Positions 9,175 to 18,708 of a stretch of DNA of 60,895 nt are shown here, in pieces. The DNA comes from Gammaproteobacteria bacterium (lineage in GTDB: Bacteria > Pseudomonadota > Gammaproteobacteria > HK1). A program made the translations under genes and the position numbers. Location: the NCBI GenBank assembly GCA_021773795.1, contig JAJFJT010000018.1:1-60895 (forward strand), read 5' to 3'. Every line of letters starts with the position of its first letter. The stretch's first letter is position 1. The notes beneath the pieces are model-generated. The model was not told the DNA's origin, did no database searches, and saw only the letters and a list, made by a program, of their open reading frames with translations.

Positions 9175-10494
9175 ATGGCCCGAAAAAAAACTAAACTCCG
9201 TGCCCGTGGCTTTGCCCTGCAGGCCCTGCTTGAGGTCCTGCACCAGGGCCATTCCCTGTCCCGTGCCCTGGCCGAACGCAGCACGGCACTTTCCGATCCC
9301 CGGGAGCAGGGGCTCGCCGGGGAGCTCAGCCACGGGGTATTGCGCTGGCTGCCGCAACTGGAAGCGATCATTGGAAAATGCCTCCATCGGCCCATGAAGG
9401 CACGGGATCGTGATCTGCGCATCGTACTGATGCTGGGGACCTACCAACTGCTACATACGCGCATCCCACCCCACGCGGTGCTAGCAGAAACCGTGGCTCT
9501 GGCCGAGACCTTGGGCAAAGGCTGGGCCAAAGGTTTTGTCAACGGTACGCTGCGTGGCTTACAACGCCAACAAGAGCAGATTCTGACCGCCATTAAGGCG
9601 GATCCAGTGGCTAACCTGGCCCATCCTGCCTGGCTGATTGACACCATAAAAGAGGCTTGGCCGGAGCATTGGCAGGCGGTCCTGAAAGCCAATCTGGCCC
9701 GCGCTCCCATGACCCTGCGCGTTAACATCCAGCGCCAGAGCCGCAAGCATTACCTCCAGCGGCTGGCGGAGGCGGGCCACAGCGGTCGGGCCGCAAGCCA
9801 TGCCAAGGCCGCCATTCACCTGGATGAGCCCTGCTCGGTCCAGGCCCTGCCCGGCTTTGCCGAGGGGGACGTCTCGGTTCAGGATGCCGCCGCCCAGCTA
9901 GCCGCCCCCTTGCTCGACCCACAAGCGGGACAACGGGTGCTCGATGCCTGCGCCGCGCCGGGGGGCAAAACCGCCCACCTGCTAGAATACGCCCCCGCCA
10001 TCAAAACCCTCACCACGCTGGAATACGATCCCGAGCGCATTCCACGCCTGGAAGAAAACCTGCAAAGGCTGGGACTGCAGGCGGACACGCTCTGCGCCGA
10101 CGCCACCAAAACCGCTGACTGGTGGGACGGACAACCCTATGAACGCATCCTCGTGGATGCACCCTGTTCAGGCACCGGCGTTATCCGTCGCCATCCCGAT
10201 ATCAAGGTGCTGCGCCGCGCTGGCGACGTTCCACGACTCGCCCATACCCAGCATCTGATGCTGGAGGCCCTGTGGCCCCTGCTGGCTCAGGGCGGAGTGC
10301 TGCTATACGCTACCTGCTCCACACTACCGGCGGAAAACCAGCAGCTGGCAAGGAATTTTCTGCAGCAACACAGTGATGCCAAGGTACAAATCATCGACGC
10401 AAGCTGGGGCCACGCCAGAGCGCCAGGACGGCAAATTCTGCCTTCTGAAGATGACATGGACGGATTCTTTTATGCTCGTTTCCAAAAACACTAA
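9175..10494 (+). CDS. rsmB: 16S rRNA m5C967 methyltransferase RsmB
   Basis: The product (439 aa) methylates C967 of 16S rRNA. The N-terminal ~140 residues form a NusB-like RNA-binding fold (ARGFALQALLEVL, LSHGVLRWLP). The C-terminal half is the methyltransferase: SAM motif LDACAAPGGKTAHLL and the two catalytic cysteines of RNA m5C enzymes in VDAPCSGTGVIRRHPDIK and YATCSTLPAEN. The gene lies 37 bases after fmt. Confidence 0.97.
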   Translation: MARKKTKLRARGFALQALLEVLHQGHSLSRALAERSTALSDPREQGLAGELSHGVLRWLPQLEAIIGKCLHRPMKARDRDLRIVLMLGTYQLLHTRIPPHAVLAETVALAETLGKGWAKGFVNGTLRGLQRQQEQILTAIKADPVANLAHPAWLIDTIKEAWPEHWQAVLKANLARAPMTLRVNIQRQSRKHYLQRLAEAGHSGRAASHAKAAIHLDEPCSVQALPGFAEGDVSVQDAAAQLAAPLLDPQAGQRVLDACAAPGGKTAHLLEYAPAIKTLTTLEYDPERIPRLEENLQRLGLQADTLCADATKTADWWDGQPYERILVDAPCSGTGVIRRHPDIKVLRRAGDVPRLAHTQHLMLEALWPLLAQGGVLLYATCSTLPAENQQLARNFLQQHSDAKVQIIDASWGHARAPGRQILPSEDDMDGFFYARFQKH

Positions 10495-10529
10495 AAGCCA
10501 CCGGGCGAGGATCAGGGCCAGACCGTAAT

Positions 10530-11093
10530 ATGCACCGTGGAAATATACTGATTTGGAGCTGCTTCTGTGCCCTCTGCCTGATCGCCCAGGCAGCCACGGC
10601 CCAGGCCTTCATCGTGCAAGAGGCCAGCACGCGATTATCCAATGACGTCTATCTGCTCAATGCCAAAATTGAACTCAATCTCAGCACCGAAAGTCTGGAA
10701 GCACTGGAAAATGGGGTTCCGCTCACCATCGGCCTGGAGATCGAAATACGGCAGCAGCGCAAGCTGCTGTGGCCAAAGCGCGTGGCCCGGGTAAACACCC
10801 ACCACCAGCTAAAATTTCATGCTCTAAGCAAGCAATATCTGTTGAAAAATCTGAATACAGGCGTAACCACAAGCTTCAGGTTACTGGTAGATGCCCTGGA
10901 GGCCCTGGGTAGCTGGCAGGATTTTCCACTCATTGATGGCACCCTGCTGCAGGCTGAAAAGCACTATCTTGGCCGCCTGCGCCTGCGCCTCGACATCGGT
11001 GCACTGCCTGCACCGCTACGCTTGGTGGCCTATCTGAGTCCGGCATGGCGGATGAAAAGCGACTGGTATCAATGGCCACTTCAGCATCCCTAA
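10530..11093 (+). CDS. DUF4390 periplasmic protein
   Basis: A 187-aa protein with a signal peptide (hydrophobic residues 6-24, ending ATAQA) followed by a beta-rich domain typical of DUF4390 (RLSNDVYLLNAKIELNLS, later GSWQDFPLIDG). It lies between rsmB and an NtrY-like kinase, its usual neighbourhood in gammaproteobacteria. This suggests, without proof, a role linked to the envelope stress or signal sensed by that kinase. No catalytic motif is visible. Confidence 0.88.
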   Translation: MHRGNILIWSCFCALCLIAQAATAQAFIVQEASTRLSNDVYLLNAKIELNLSTESLEALENGVPLTIGLEIEIRQQRKLLWPKRVARVNTHHQLKFHALSKQYLLKNLNTGVTTSFRLLVDALEALGSWQDFPLIDGTLLQAEKHYLGRLRLRLDIGALPAPLRLVAYLSPAWRMKSDWYQWPLQHP

Positions 11094-11117
11094 GACTTTG
11101 GCCATGAGACTCCATCC

Positions 11118-13301
11118 ATGAAACGTTGGCTAAAGGGCGCAGGTCCCGCCATTTGTCTGGTCCTGCTCATCCTCAGCTCGCTATTTCTCATGAGCGAGGC
11201 GACGCAAAATTCAGCCCGCTTTGGGGAACTCTATTTACTGCTATTTCTCGCCAATGCCCTGGCGTTGCTATTTCTCGCCTTCCTCATCGGCTGGAAACTG
11301 GTTGGTCTTCTACGTCAGGTACGCCAAGGTGTCGGCGGCGCCCAACTCACCATGCGCCTGGTGGCCATGTTCGTGCTCCTCTCCCTGACTCCGGTGGTTG
11401 TTCTGTATGCCTTTTCCCTGCAATTCCTGCAACGCGGTATCGATAGCTGGTTTGATGTACGCATAGAAAAGGCCCTTGAAAGCTCGCTGGAACTAAGCCG
11501 CGGCGCACTTGGCAGCCGCATGCGAGAGCGTCACAGGCAAACCGAATTGATGGCAGAAGAATTGAGCCTCTCTCCGGCGGAATATATTGCCGGCCAGCTT
11601 GATGAAGTACGCCGCCGTGGCGATGCCTCCGAACTGGTGCTGATGTCCACTGCACAACAGATAGTGGCCATGAGCAGCGCAGACCCCACCGCCATCTTGC
11701 CGCACCTGCCGGAGGAGGCCATCCTGCTGCAACTGCGCCAGACCGGACGTTATATCGGGCTTGATCCCATTGCTGGTGCCGGACTGCATATCCGTATTAT
11801 TTTGTCTCTCCCCAACGCCTCGGCCACCCAGAATGCACCACTACTCCAGGCCCTGTTTCCGGTCACCCCGCGGCTAAACGAATTAGCCAACGAGGTGCAA
11901 TCTGCCTTTGCCCAATACCGTGAACTCGCCTATCTGCGCAAACCGCTCAAGCTCAGTTTTATCCTCACCCTTTCGCTGGTGTTGCTTCTCAGTGTTCTGG
12001 GGGCCATTTGGGCGGCCTTCTACTCCGCCCACCGCCTGGTGGCTCCGCTGCGGGATTTAGCCCAAGGCACCCGTGCAGTGGCAGGGGGTGATTACGAAAC
12101 CCGACTGCCGGGGTCGGGTAGCGACGAGATCGGCTTTCTGGTGGATTCCTTCAATGACATGACCGGAAAGCTCGGCCGCGCCCGCGATGAAACTCGCCTC
12201 AGCCAGCAGCAGGTAGAGGAGCAAAGGAGCTATCTGGAGGCCATCCTGAGCCACATGTCTGCCGGCGTGCTTACCCTGGATCAACAGGGACGACTGCACA
12301 CCGCGAACCAGCGTGCCGGACAGATCCTGAGCCTTGATCTAGAGGGGCAGGAGGGTCGTGGTCTCGCCGATCTGGCCAAACAATATCCCCATATCCTCGA
12401 TCTCGTAGCGAGCGTGCAGGAAAAACTGGAACAGCAAAGCGCGGACTGGAGTGAAGAAATCAGCCTGCAGGGAGAAAGTGCTCGCCAGGTGCTCATGTGC
12501 CGGGGCACACCACTCACCACCGCAGACGGCCCCTCACCCGGGCACGTCATCGTCTTCGAGGATATAACGGCCCTGGTCCAGGCCCAGCGCAATGCCGCCT
12601 GGAGCGAGGTGGCACGGCGTTTGGCCCACGAAATTAAAAATCCTTTGACCCCGATTCAGCTGTCTGCCGAACGCCTGCGACATAAATACCTGCCCATCCT
12701 CACGGACGATCAGGGCGCCACTCTGGATCGTCTCACTCATACTATTGTGCAACAGGTAGAGGCCCTGAAAGGCATGGTAAATGCCTTCTCCAGCTACGCC
12801 CGCAGCCCCCAAAGCCACCCACGCGCCCTTGATCTTGGCAATCTGGTAAACGACGTCACCGAGCTCTACCGCAGTAATCGTGCCGGCACCACCGTCCACT
12901 GCCATATTGAAAAAAACCTGCCCTTAATAGAGGCGGATCCGGACCGCCTCCGGCAAGTGCTACACAATCTCGTCCGCAACGCCCTCGAGGCAGATACTGG
13001 TGACGACGCAACAGAGATAACCATCGTGGTCGGGCGCTACCAGCACCGTGGTCAAGAAAGCATTGAGTTGCGCGTACGTGACCAGGGCAGTGGTTTCCCC
13101 GAAGATTTGCTAGCTCAGGCCTTCGAGCCTTATGTCACTACCAAAACCAAGGGCAATGGCCTCGGCCTTGCCATCGTCAAGAAGATTGTGGAGGAGAATG
13201 GCGGCATGGTCTGGGCAGAAAACAACCCGCAGCAAGGCGCAAGCATCATCTTGCGTTTTCCGCTAAGCCGCCTGGCAACAAAACAAAAGGCCAATTTATG
13301 A
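11118..13301 (+). CDS. NtrY-like membrane sensor histidine kinase
   Basis: A 727-aa kinase. Transmembrane segments lie near residues 10-27, 37-62, 83-103 and 279-300. A large periplasmic segment (about 104-278) precedes the last one; then come a HAMP linker (303-355), a PAS domain (about 370-490), the phospho-acceptor H504 in RLAHEIKNPLTPIQLSAERL and the ATP-binding domain (N box NLVRNALEA, G1 DQGSGF, G2 TKGNGLGLAIV). The PLTPIQLSAERL box is the NtrY type. The stop overlaps the next gene's start as ATGA, so kinase and regulator are translationally coupled. Confidence 0.93.
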   Translation: MKRWLKGAGPAICLVLLILSSLFLMSEATQNSARFGELYLLLFLANALALLFLAFLIGWKLVGLLRQVRQGVGGAQLTMRLVAMFVLLSLTPVVVLYAFSLQFLQRGIDSWFDVRIEKALESSLELSRGALGSRMRERHRQTELMAEELSLSPAEYIAGQLDEVRRRGDASELVLMSTAQQIVAMSSADPTAILPHLPEEAILLQLRQTGRYIGLDPIAGAGLHIRIILSLPNASATQNAPLLQALFPVTPRLNELANEVQSAFAQYRELAYLRKPLKLSFILTLSLVLLLSVLGAIWAAFYSAHRLVAPLRDLAQGTRAVAGGDYETRLPGSGSDEIGFLVDSFNDMTGKLGRARDETRLSQQQVEEQRSYLEAILSHMSAGVLTLDQQGRLHTANQRAGQILSLDLEGQEGRGLADLAKQYPHILDLVASVQEKLEQQSADWSEEISLQGESARQVLMCRGTPLTTADGPSPGHVIVFEDITALVQAQRNAAWSEVARRLAHEIKNPLTPIQLSAERLRHKYLPILTDDQGATLDRLTHTIVQQVEALKGMVNAFSSYARSPQSHPRALDLGNLVNDVTELYRSNRAGTTVHCHIEKNLPLIEADPDRLRQVLHNLVRNALEADTGDDATEITIVVGRYQHRGQESIELRVRDQGSGFPEDLLAQAFEPYVTTKTKGNGLGLAIVKKIVEENGGMVWAENNPQQGASIILRFPLSRLATKQKANL

Positions 13302-14650
13302 GCGCTTATATACTGGTGATAGACGACGAGCCGGACATCCGGCTGTTGGTACAGGAAATTCTTCAGGATGAGGGCTACGAGGTAGTGGTGGCAGAAAATG
13401 CGGCCTCGGCCCGTGAGGCCCGCCAGGCACGCCGCCCCGATCTTATCCTGCTGGATATCTGGATGCCGGATACCGACGGCATCAGCCTGTTGCGGGAATG
13501 GACCGAAAGTGGCCAGCCCAACCCACCCGTCATCATGATGTCTGGTCATGGCACGGTAGAAACCGCCGTGGAGGCAACCCGCCACGGAGCCTACGATTTC
13601 CTCGAAAAACCGCTCTCCCTGGCCAAGCTGCTACTAACCGTCCGCCACGCCCTGGAAAATACCCAGCTCGTTCAGGAGAACATTGGCCTCAAAGGCACCA
13701 ACCATGCCCTCGCTGAACCCATCGGCCACAGCGAGGCCATGCAGCAGCTACGCACCCAAATCCAGCGCATCGGCGGTCACGACACCCCGGTGTTATTGAC
13801 GGGCGAAGCAGGCAGCGGCAAAGAAGTCTGCGCCCACTATCTGCACCAGCAAAGCACCCGCCGTGAAGGTCCCTACATACGAGTCGCGGTGGCTGGTAAG
13901 GGCAGTGCCAACGCCCTCACGGAGTTATTTGGCAGCGAAGCCGGCGAAGAGATCAATTTTGGCTCCCTGGAGCAGGCCAATGGGGGCACGGTACTGCTCT
14001 CGGATATAGCCGACATGGATGACGAAACCCAGCTCAAGCTGCTTGGAGCCCTGCAACATGGCAGCTTCCTGCGCGCCGGTGGCAGTGAAGCCGTTAAGGT
14101 CGATATTCGCATCATCAGCGCCACTCACCGCGATCTTGCCATGGAGGTCAAAAACGGACGCTTTCGTGAGGACCTCTACTACCACCTGAATGTACTGCCA
14201 CTGACCGTGCCTCCCCTGCGGGAACATGCCGAAGACATCCCGGAGCTGCTGGAATACAACGTCAACCTGCTGGCCGCCCGCGAGCAACTTCCCTATCGCC
14301 ACTTCAGTGTGGCCGCCCAAAATCGGCTGCGTCACTACCCATGGCCTGGAAATGTTCGCGAGCTAAGCAATATCGTCCAGCGCCTGTTGATCCTCGGTAA
14401 CGGCCCGGAAATTGATGCCGCCGAAGTAGACCAGGCACTGGGGGAGGGTAACGATGCCTCCATCAACACCACCAGCCCGGATCTGGGGATTCCCCTGAAA
14501 GAGGCCAGAGAAAACTTTGAGCGCAGCTATCTGGAACAGCAGCTACGTGAGGCCGGTGGCAGCATCAGCGAGGCAGCTCGGCGTAGCGGGTTGGAACGCA
14601 CCCATCTCTACCGTAAGCTGCGCAGCCTCGGCATCCAGCGCCGCAGCTAA
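13298..14650 (+). CDS. NtrX-like response regulator with degenerate AAA+ domain
   Basis: A 450-aa protein with a receiver domain (phospho-acceptor D53, switch residues in MMSGHG and the KP at 104-105), an AAA+ core (150-380) and a C-terminal Fis-type helix-turn-helix (GSISEAARRSGLERTHLYRKL). Walker A is intact (GEAGSGKE, 169-176). The GAFTGA loop needed to contact sigma-54 is missing: after ELFG comes SEAGEEINFGSLEQA. Walker B, normally LDE, reads LSD at 234-236. Sensor I, Arg-rich and PGNVREL segments remain. It is coupled to the NtrY-like kinase by an ATGA overlap. DNA binding is likely; sigma-54 activation is doubtful. Confidence 0.92.
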   Translation: MSAYILVIDDEPDIRLLVQEILQDEGYEVVVAENAASAREARQARRPDLILLDIWMPDTDGISLLREWTESGQPNPPVIMMSGHGTVETAVEATRHGAYDFLEKPLSLAKLLLTVRHALENTQLVQENIGLKGTNHALAEPIGHSEAMQQLRTQIQRIGGHDTPVLLTGEAGSGKEVCAHYLHQQSTRREGPYIRVAVAGKGSANALTELFGSEAGEEINFGSLEQANGGTVLLSDIADMDDETQLKLLGALQHGSFLRAGGSEAVKVDIRIISATHRDLAMEVKNGRFREDLYYHLNVLPLTVPPLREHAEDIPELLEYNVNLLAAREQLPYRHFSVAAQNRLRHYPWPGNVRELSNIVQRLLILGNGPEIDAAEVDQALGEGNDASINTTSPDLGIPLKEARENFERSYLEQQLREAGGSISEAARRSGLERTHLYRKLRSLGIQRRS

Positions 14651-14719
14651 TCGTTTAGACTTTCCCATGCTATTTTCGCAGAATGCCTGCTGGCCGTTAT
14701 CAGGGGTGCTTTTTCAGCT

Positions 14720-16093
14720 ATGAAAATCATCATTCTCGGTGCGGGACAGGTGGGCAGTTCGCTTGCCGCCAGCCTCGCCAATGAAGCCAATGACATTACC
14801 GTGGTAGACGAAGACGGGGAGCAGCTACGTACCCTCCAGGATCATCTCGATCTGCGTACTGTCCGCGGACACGCCGCTTACCCCCATATACTGGAGCAGG
14901 CGGGCGCTGAAGATGCCGATATGCTGGTCGCCGTCACCAATAGTGACGAGACCAATATGATCGCCTGCCAGGTGGCCTACACGCGGTTTCACACCCCCAC
15001 CAAAATTGCCCGCATCCGCGCGCCTGAATTTGCCACCGAAAAGGCCCTGTTCTGCCAAGAGGCGCTGCCCATAGACGTGCTCATCAGCCCCGAGCAACTG
15101 GTTACCCACGCGGTCCAGCGCCTCATCGAAACTCCCGGTGCGCTACAGGTAATGGATTTTGCCAACGGCAAGGTCCGGCTGGTGGCGGTTAAGGTCTACC
15201 ACGAGGGTGCGCTCGCCGGCCATAAGCTCAAATCCATCTCGGCACTGGTGCCCGAGATCGAGATGCGTATCGTAGCCATCTTTCGCCGTGGGGAATCCAT
15301 TATTCTCAAGCGCGACACCGAGCTCGAGGGCGACGATGAAGTCTTCTTCCTGGCCGCTCGGGAACACATTGCCGTGCTGATTCACAAGCTGGTAAAAATG
15401 GATGAGCCGGTACGCAATGTGATCCTTGCCGGGGGTGGCAACATTGGCAAACGGCTGGCGCTGGCGCTGGAAAACGATTATCAGGTAAAACTCATCTGTC
15501 ATCGCCGCCCACGGGCCAAAGAACTCTCCCATGAGTTGGTGAATACCATTGTGCTGCAGGGCGACGCGGCCGATGAAGAACTGTTACGAGATGAAAATAT
15601 CGAGCGTACAGACGTATTCTGCGCGGTCACCAACGATGACCAGGTCAATATCCTCTCGGCTATGCTGGCCAAGCGCATGGGTGCCCATAAGGTCATGGCC
15701 CTGATTAACCGGCCGGCCTATGTGGACCTGGTGCAGAGCGACATGCTGGATATTGCCATCTCGCCGCAACAGGCCACCATCAGCGGCCTACTCACCCACG
15801 TACGCAAGGGTGACGTCGTTGCCGTACATTCCCTGCGCCGCGGTGCCGCAGAGGCCATTGAAGCCGTTGCCCACGGCGACACCAAAACCTCGCGTGTGGT
15901 TGGCAAACGTATCGAGCAACTGAAACTTCCCAAGGGCTGTGCCGTCGGCGCCATCGTGCGCGGGGAGGAGGTAGTCATCCCGCACCACGAAACCGTCATC
16001 GACGCCGATGACCACCTTATCCTGTTCCTGGTAGACAAACGCCGGGTAGCAGAAGTGGAGCGGCTATTTGCGGTCGGGATTGGCTTCTTTTGA
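14720..16093 (+). CDS. trkA: Trk potassium uptake regulatory subunit TrkA
   Basis: The product (457 aa) is the peripheral NAD(H)-binding subunit that gates the TrkH channel. Two RCK repeats are visible, each starting with a Rossmann glycine motif (GAGQVGSSLAASL at residue 7; GGGNIGKRLALAL near 237), each followed by a TrkA-C domain. It is followed by trkH 27 bases downstream, giving a complete transporter core. It lies 69 bases after the ntrX-like gene. Confidence 0.97.
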   Translation: MKIIILGAGQVGSSLAASLANEANDITVVDEDGEQLRTLQDHLDLRTVRGHAAYPHILEQAGAEDADMLVAVTNSDETNMIACQVAYTRFHTPTKIARIRAPEFATEKALFCQEALPIDVLISPEQLVTHAVQRLIETPGALQVMDFANGKVRLVAVKVYHEGALAGHKLKSISALVPEIEMRIVAIFRRGESIILKRDTELEGDDEVFFLAAREHIAVLIHKLVKMDEPVRNVILAGGGNIGKRLALALENDYQVKLICHRRPRAKELSHELVNTIVLQGDAADEELLRDENIERTDVFCAVTNDDQVNILSAMLAKRMGAHKVMALINRPAYVDLVQSDMLDIAISPQQATISGLLTHVRKGDVVAVHSLRRGAAEAIEAVAHGDTKTSRVVGKRIEQLKLPKGCAVGAIVRGEEVVIPHHETVIDADDHLILFLVDKRRVAEVERLFAVGIGFF

Positions 16094-16120
16094 GCCCCAT
16101 AGCCGGATCCATCAGTATCC

Positions 16121-17572
16121 ATGCGTAGACCCGCCATACAACGCATCCTTGGGCTCTTGCTCATGGTTTTTAGCCTCACCATGCTCGCGCCCTATGGAGT
16201 TTCCCGCTGGTATGCAGACGGGGCCGATGAAGCCTTTCTCACTGCCTTCGTAGTCATTTTTGGTGGTGGAATACTGCTCTGGCTACCAGTCTGCCGGGTG
16301 CGCCGGGAACTGAAGCTCCGGGACGGCTTTATCGTCGTGCTGCTGTTCTGGGTAGGGCTGAGTCTCTCGGGAGCGGTTCCCCTGATGCTGGCCGAACATC
16401 CTCACATGCGCCTTGCTGATGCGGTCTTTGAATCGGTATCCGGACTCACCACCACTGGTGCCACAGTGCTTACCGGCATAGACGAACTGCCGCGCTCGAT
16501 CCTGTTCTACCGTCAGTTCCTGCAATGGCTGGGCGGCATGGGCATCATCGTGCTGGCGGTCGCCATCCTGCCACTGCTTGGCATCGGTGGCATGCAGCTC
16601 TATCGCGCCGAGACCCCGGGGCCCATGAAGGATCATAAGCTTACGCCTCGCATTGCTGAAACCGCCAAGGCGCTATGGTATATCTACCTCTCCCTCACCA
16701 TCCTCTGCGCCGGGGCCTACTGGCTAGCCGGGATGACGCCCTTTGATGCCATCGGGCACAGCTTCTCCACCGTAGGTATCGGCGGATTTTCCACCCATGA
16801 TGCCAGCCTCGGTTACTTTGATAGCCCGTTAATTGAAGGCATTGCCGTAGTTTTTATGACCGTAGCCGGGATCAACTTTGCCCTCCACTACGCCGCCTGG
16901 CATTCGCTCAGCATCCGCGCTTATCGTGGCGAAGAGGAACTAAAGACCTACCTGTTCCTGCTCCTTGGGCTCGCCATAATTGCCACTCTCTACCTATACT
17001 TTTCCGGCACCTTCAGTGGTTTCCTCAATGCCGCCCGCTTCGGTATCTTCCAGGCCGTTTCCATCAGCACCACCACCGGATTTACCACGGCTGGCTATTA
17101 CGTATGGCCCAGCTTCCTGCCGGTATTATTGCTGTTTGCCAGCTTTGTCGGCGGCTGCGCCGGTTCCACCGGGGGCGGCCTCAAGGTGATTCGGATATTA
17201 CTGCTGTTCAAACAGGGGATGCGCGAGGTTCTCCGCCTTATCCATCCCAATGCGGAGGTCCCTATTCGTGTCGGCGGCGCGGCCTTGCCGGACCGGGTGG
17301 TGGATGCGGTATGGGGGTTTTTTGCAACCTATGTGGCGATCTTTTCATTCCTGCTGCTGGCTCTGATGGCCACTGGCCTGGATCAGGTAACCGCCTTCTC
17401 GGCAGTGGCCGCGAGCATGAATAATCTGGGGCCGGGACTCGGTGATGTCGGCGCCAATTACGGCACCATCAGCGATACCGCCAAGTGGTTGCTGTCCCTT
17501 GGCATGCTGCTCGGCCGCCTGGAAATATTTACCCTGCTGGTTATCCTCTCTCCAAGCTTCTGGCGCCCCTAA
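16121..17572 (+). CDS. trkH: Trk potassium uptake membrane subunit TrkH
   Basis: A 483-aa polytopic membrane protein that conducts K+. It has the four pseudo-repeat selectivity-filter segments with conserved glycine: [33 protein letters not shown] and [11 protein letters not shown]. The stretch [14 protein letters not shown], typical of TrkH, precedes the last repeat. It ends the def-to-trkH gene run. The gap to the convergent pyrD-like gene is filled with repeats. Confidence 0.97.
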   Translation: MRRPAIQRILGLLLMVFSLTMLAPYGVSRWYADGADEAFLTAFVVIFGGGILLWLPVCRVRRELKLRDGFIVVLLFWVGLSLSGAVPLMLAEHPHMRLADAVFESVSGLTTTGATVLTGIDELPRSILFYRQFLQWLGGMGIIVLAVAILPLLGIGGMQLYRAETPGPMKDHKLTPRIAETAKALWYIYLSLTILCAGAYWLAGMTPFDAIGHSFSTVGIGGFSTHDASLGYFDSPLIEGIAVVFMTVAGINFALHYAAWHSLSIRAYRGEEELKTYLFLLLGLAIIATLYLYFSGTFSGFLNAARFGIFQAVSISTTTGFTTAGYYVWPSFLPVLLLFASFVGGCAGSTGGGLKVIRILLLFKQGMREVLRLIHPNAEVPIRVGGAALPDRVVDAVWGFFATYVAIFSFLLLALMATGLDQVTAFSAVAASMNNLGPGLGDVGANYGTISDTAKWLLSLGMLLGRLEIFTLLVILSPSFWRP

Positions 17573-17573
17573 T

Positions 17574-17656
17574 TTGGCCAGGGATGGCCTTATGTCGTAA
17601 AGCACAAGGATGTGCGAGAACGACGCTTGGCCAGGGGCACCCTTATATCGTAAAGC
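17574..17656 (+). repeat. Tandem degenerate 30-bp repeats with GGA-loop hairpins
   Basis: Two 30-bp units (17574-17603 and 17627-17656, about 25 of 30 identical, period 53) begin TTGGCCAGGG and end TCGTAAAGC. They start at the stop of trkH. Hairpins on the plus strand are GGCCA-GGGA-TGGCC (17576-17589), GCACA-AGGA-TGTGC (17602-17615) and AGGG-GCA-CCCT (17633-17643). The second matches the core of the CsrA/RsmA recognition consensus (ACARGGAUGU). They may belong to the 3' untranslated region of trkH. Function is unknown. Confidence 0.6.
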
Positions 17657-17667
17657 TAGTGGCTTAT

Positions 17668-17745
17668 GTTGGGTTACGCTGCACTAACCCAACCTACGGT
17701 GGGTTTTGAGGTCGAGTAGGTCGGATTAGCGTAGCGTAATCCGAC
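17668..17745. repeat. REP-like palindromic pair
   Basis: Two short imperfect palindromes lie in the convergent gap after trkH. One at 17668-17693 has a 9-bp stem GTTGGGTTA/TAACCCAAC with an 8-base loop. The other, at 17720-17745, has stem GTCGGATTA/TAATCCGAC with loop GCGTAGCG. Both carry the GTAGGT-like and ACGCT/AGCGT signature of repetitive extragenic palindromes frequent in gammaproteobacteria. No RAYT transposase is in the window. They may act as transcription-end or mRNA-stabilising structures. Confidence 0.75.
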
Positions 17746-17751
17746 AACGGT

Positions 17752-18708
17752 CTAGCCAGAGCCGTGTAGCACTAACTGGCCGGTGAGCTCGGTAACACTT
17801 CCAAGATCGTGACGGACAAGGTATTCCAGCAGTCCGGCATTGATCTTCGGGCACACCAGCGGATCGTAAAACAGTGCTGTTCCCACGCCCACGGCACTCG
17901 CGCCGGCAAGCAAAAATTCTATCGCATCCCCCGCTGTACGCACCCCACCCTGACCGATGATGGGCACACCGTGGGGATAAGCAACCTGATAAACCTGATG
18001 TACTTTTAACAAGGCCACCGGTTTAATTGCCGGGCCGGAAAGACCACCCTGATTGTTGCCCAACTGCGGTCGCCAGGTCTCAATATCGATAGCCATACCG
18101 GCCAGCGTATTGATTACTGAGAAGGCACTGGTCCCGGCATCAATACACCGGCGCGCGCACTCAGCAATATCGGTCTGATTGGGGGAGAGTTTGGTAATCA
18201 GCGGCTTGTTAGTCACCGCCCGGCAGGCCGCCACCACCCGCGCCGACATCTCCGGGTCATTGCCAAACTGCTGGCCACCGGCACGGACATTGGGGCAGGA
18301 GATATTGATCTCGATGGCATCAATTGGGGAGTCGTCAAACAGCCGTGCGACCTCCGCATACTGCGCCAGCGTAGCTCCAGCAATATTAGCGATGTAGCGG
18401 GTTTCGGAAAAATCCAGGCGCGGCAGGATGGTTTCTATTACATGCTTTGCGCCAGGGTTTTGCAGCCCGATAGCGTTCAACATACCGCCCGTGGCCTCAT
18501 AGACACGATGGGTTGGATTGCCGAGACGCGCCTCCAGGGTAGTGCCTTTTAGACACACGGCGCCGGCATCGGTGTTGGAAAAGCCCTGGACCCGCGTGTA
18601 CTCTTCACCGAAGCCGACGCAGCCCGAGAGCAAAACCAGTGGCGTGGTGAGATTCAAACCACAAAAATCTACCGCCAGCCTTGTCTTATACGATTCAACT
18701 GCCACCAT
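17752..18708 (-). CDS. pyrD: Dihydroorotate dehydrogenase, class 1B catalytic subunit
   Basis: The product (318 aa) oxidises dihydroorotate to orotate in pyrimidine synthesis and is an FMN protein of the soluble class 1B: KGTT near residue 54, catalytic cysteine C138 in EINISCPN (class 2 enzymes use serine), and the phosphate-binding GGVRTAGDAIEFLLAGA region. Class 1B enzymes usually need a PyrK electron-transfer partner; none is encoded nearby. The ATG shares two bases with the divergent trmL ATG; an AGAGGA ribosome site lies inside trmL. GTG one codon later is an alternative start. Confidence 0.88.
   Translation of the reverse strand: MVAVESYKTRLAVDFCGLNLTTPLVLLSGCVGFGEEYTRVQGFSNTDAGAVCLKGTTLEARLGNPTHRVYEATGGMLNAIGLQNPGAKHVIETILPRLDFSETRYIANIAGATLAQYAEVARLFDDSPIDAIEINISCPNVRAGGQQFGNDPEMSARVVAACRAVTNKPLITKLSPNQTDIAECARRCIDAGTSAFSVINTLAGMAIDIETWRPQLGNNQGGLSGPAIKPVALLKVHQVYQVAYPHGVPIIGQGGVRTAGDAIEFLLAGASAVGVGTALFYDPLVCPKINAGLLEYLVRHDLGSVTELTGQLVLHGSG

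Noticed and set aside
18518-18706. N-terminal extension of TrmL by 63 residues
   Set aside because: It lies antisense to pyrD, and the TrmL family begins at MFHVVLYQPEIPPNTGN.
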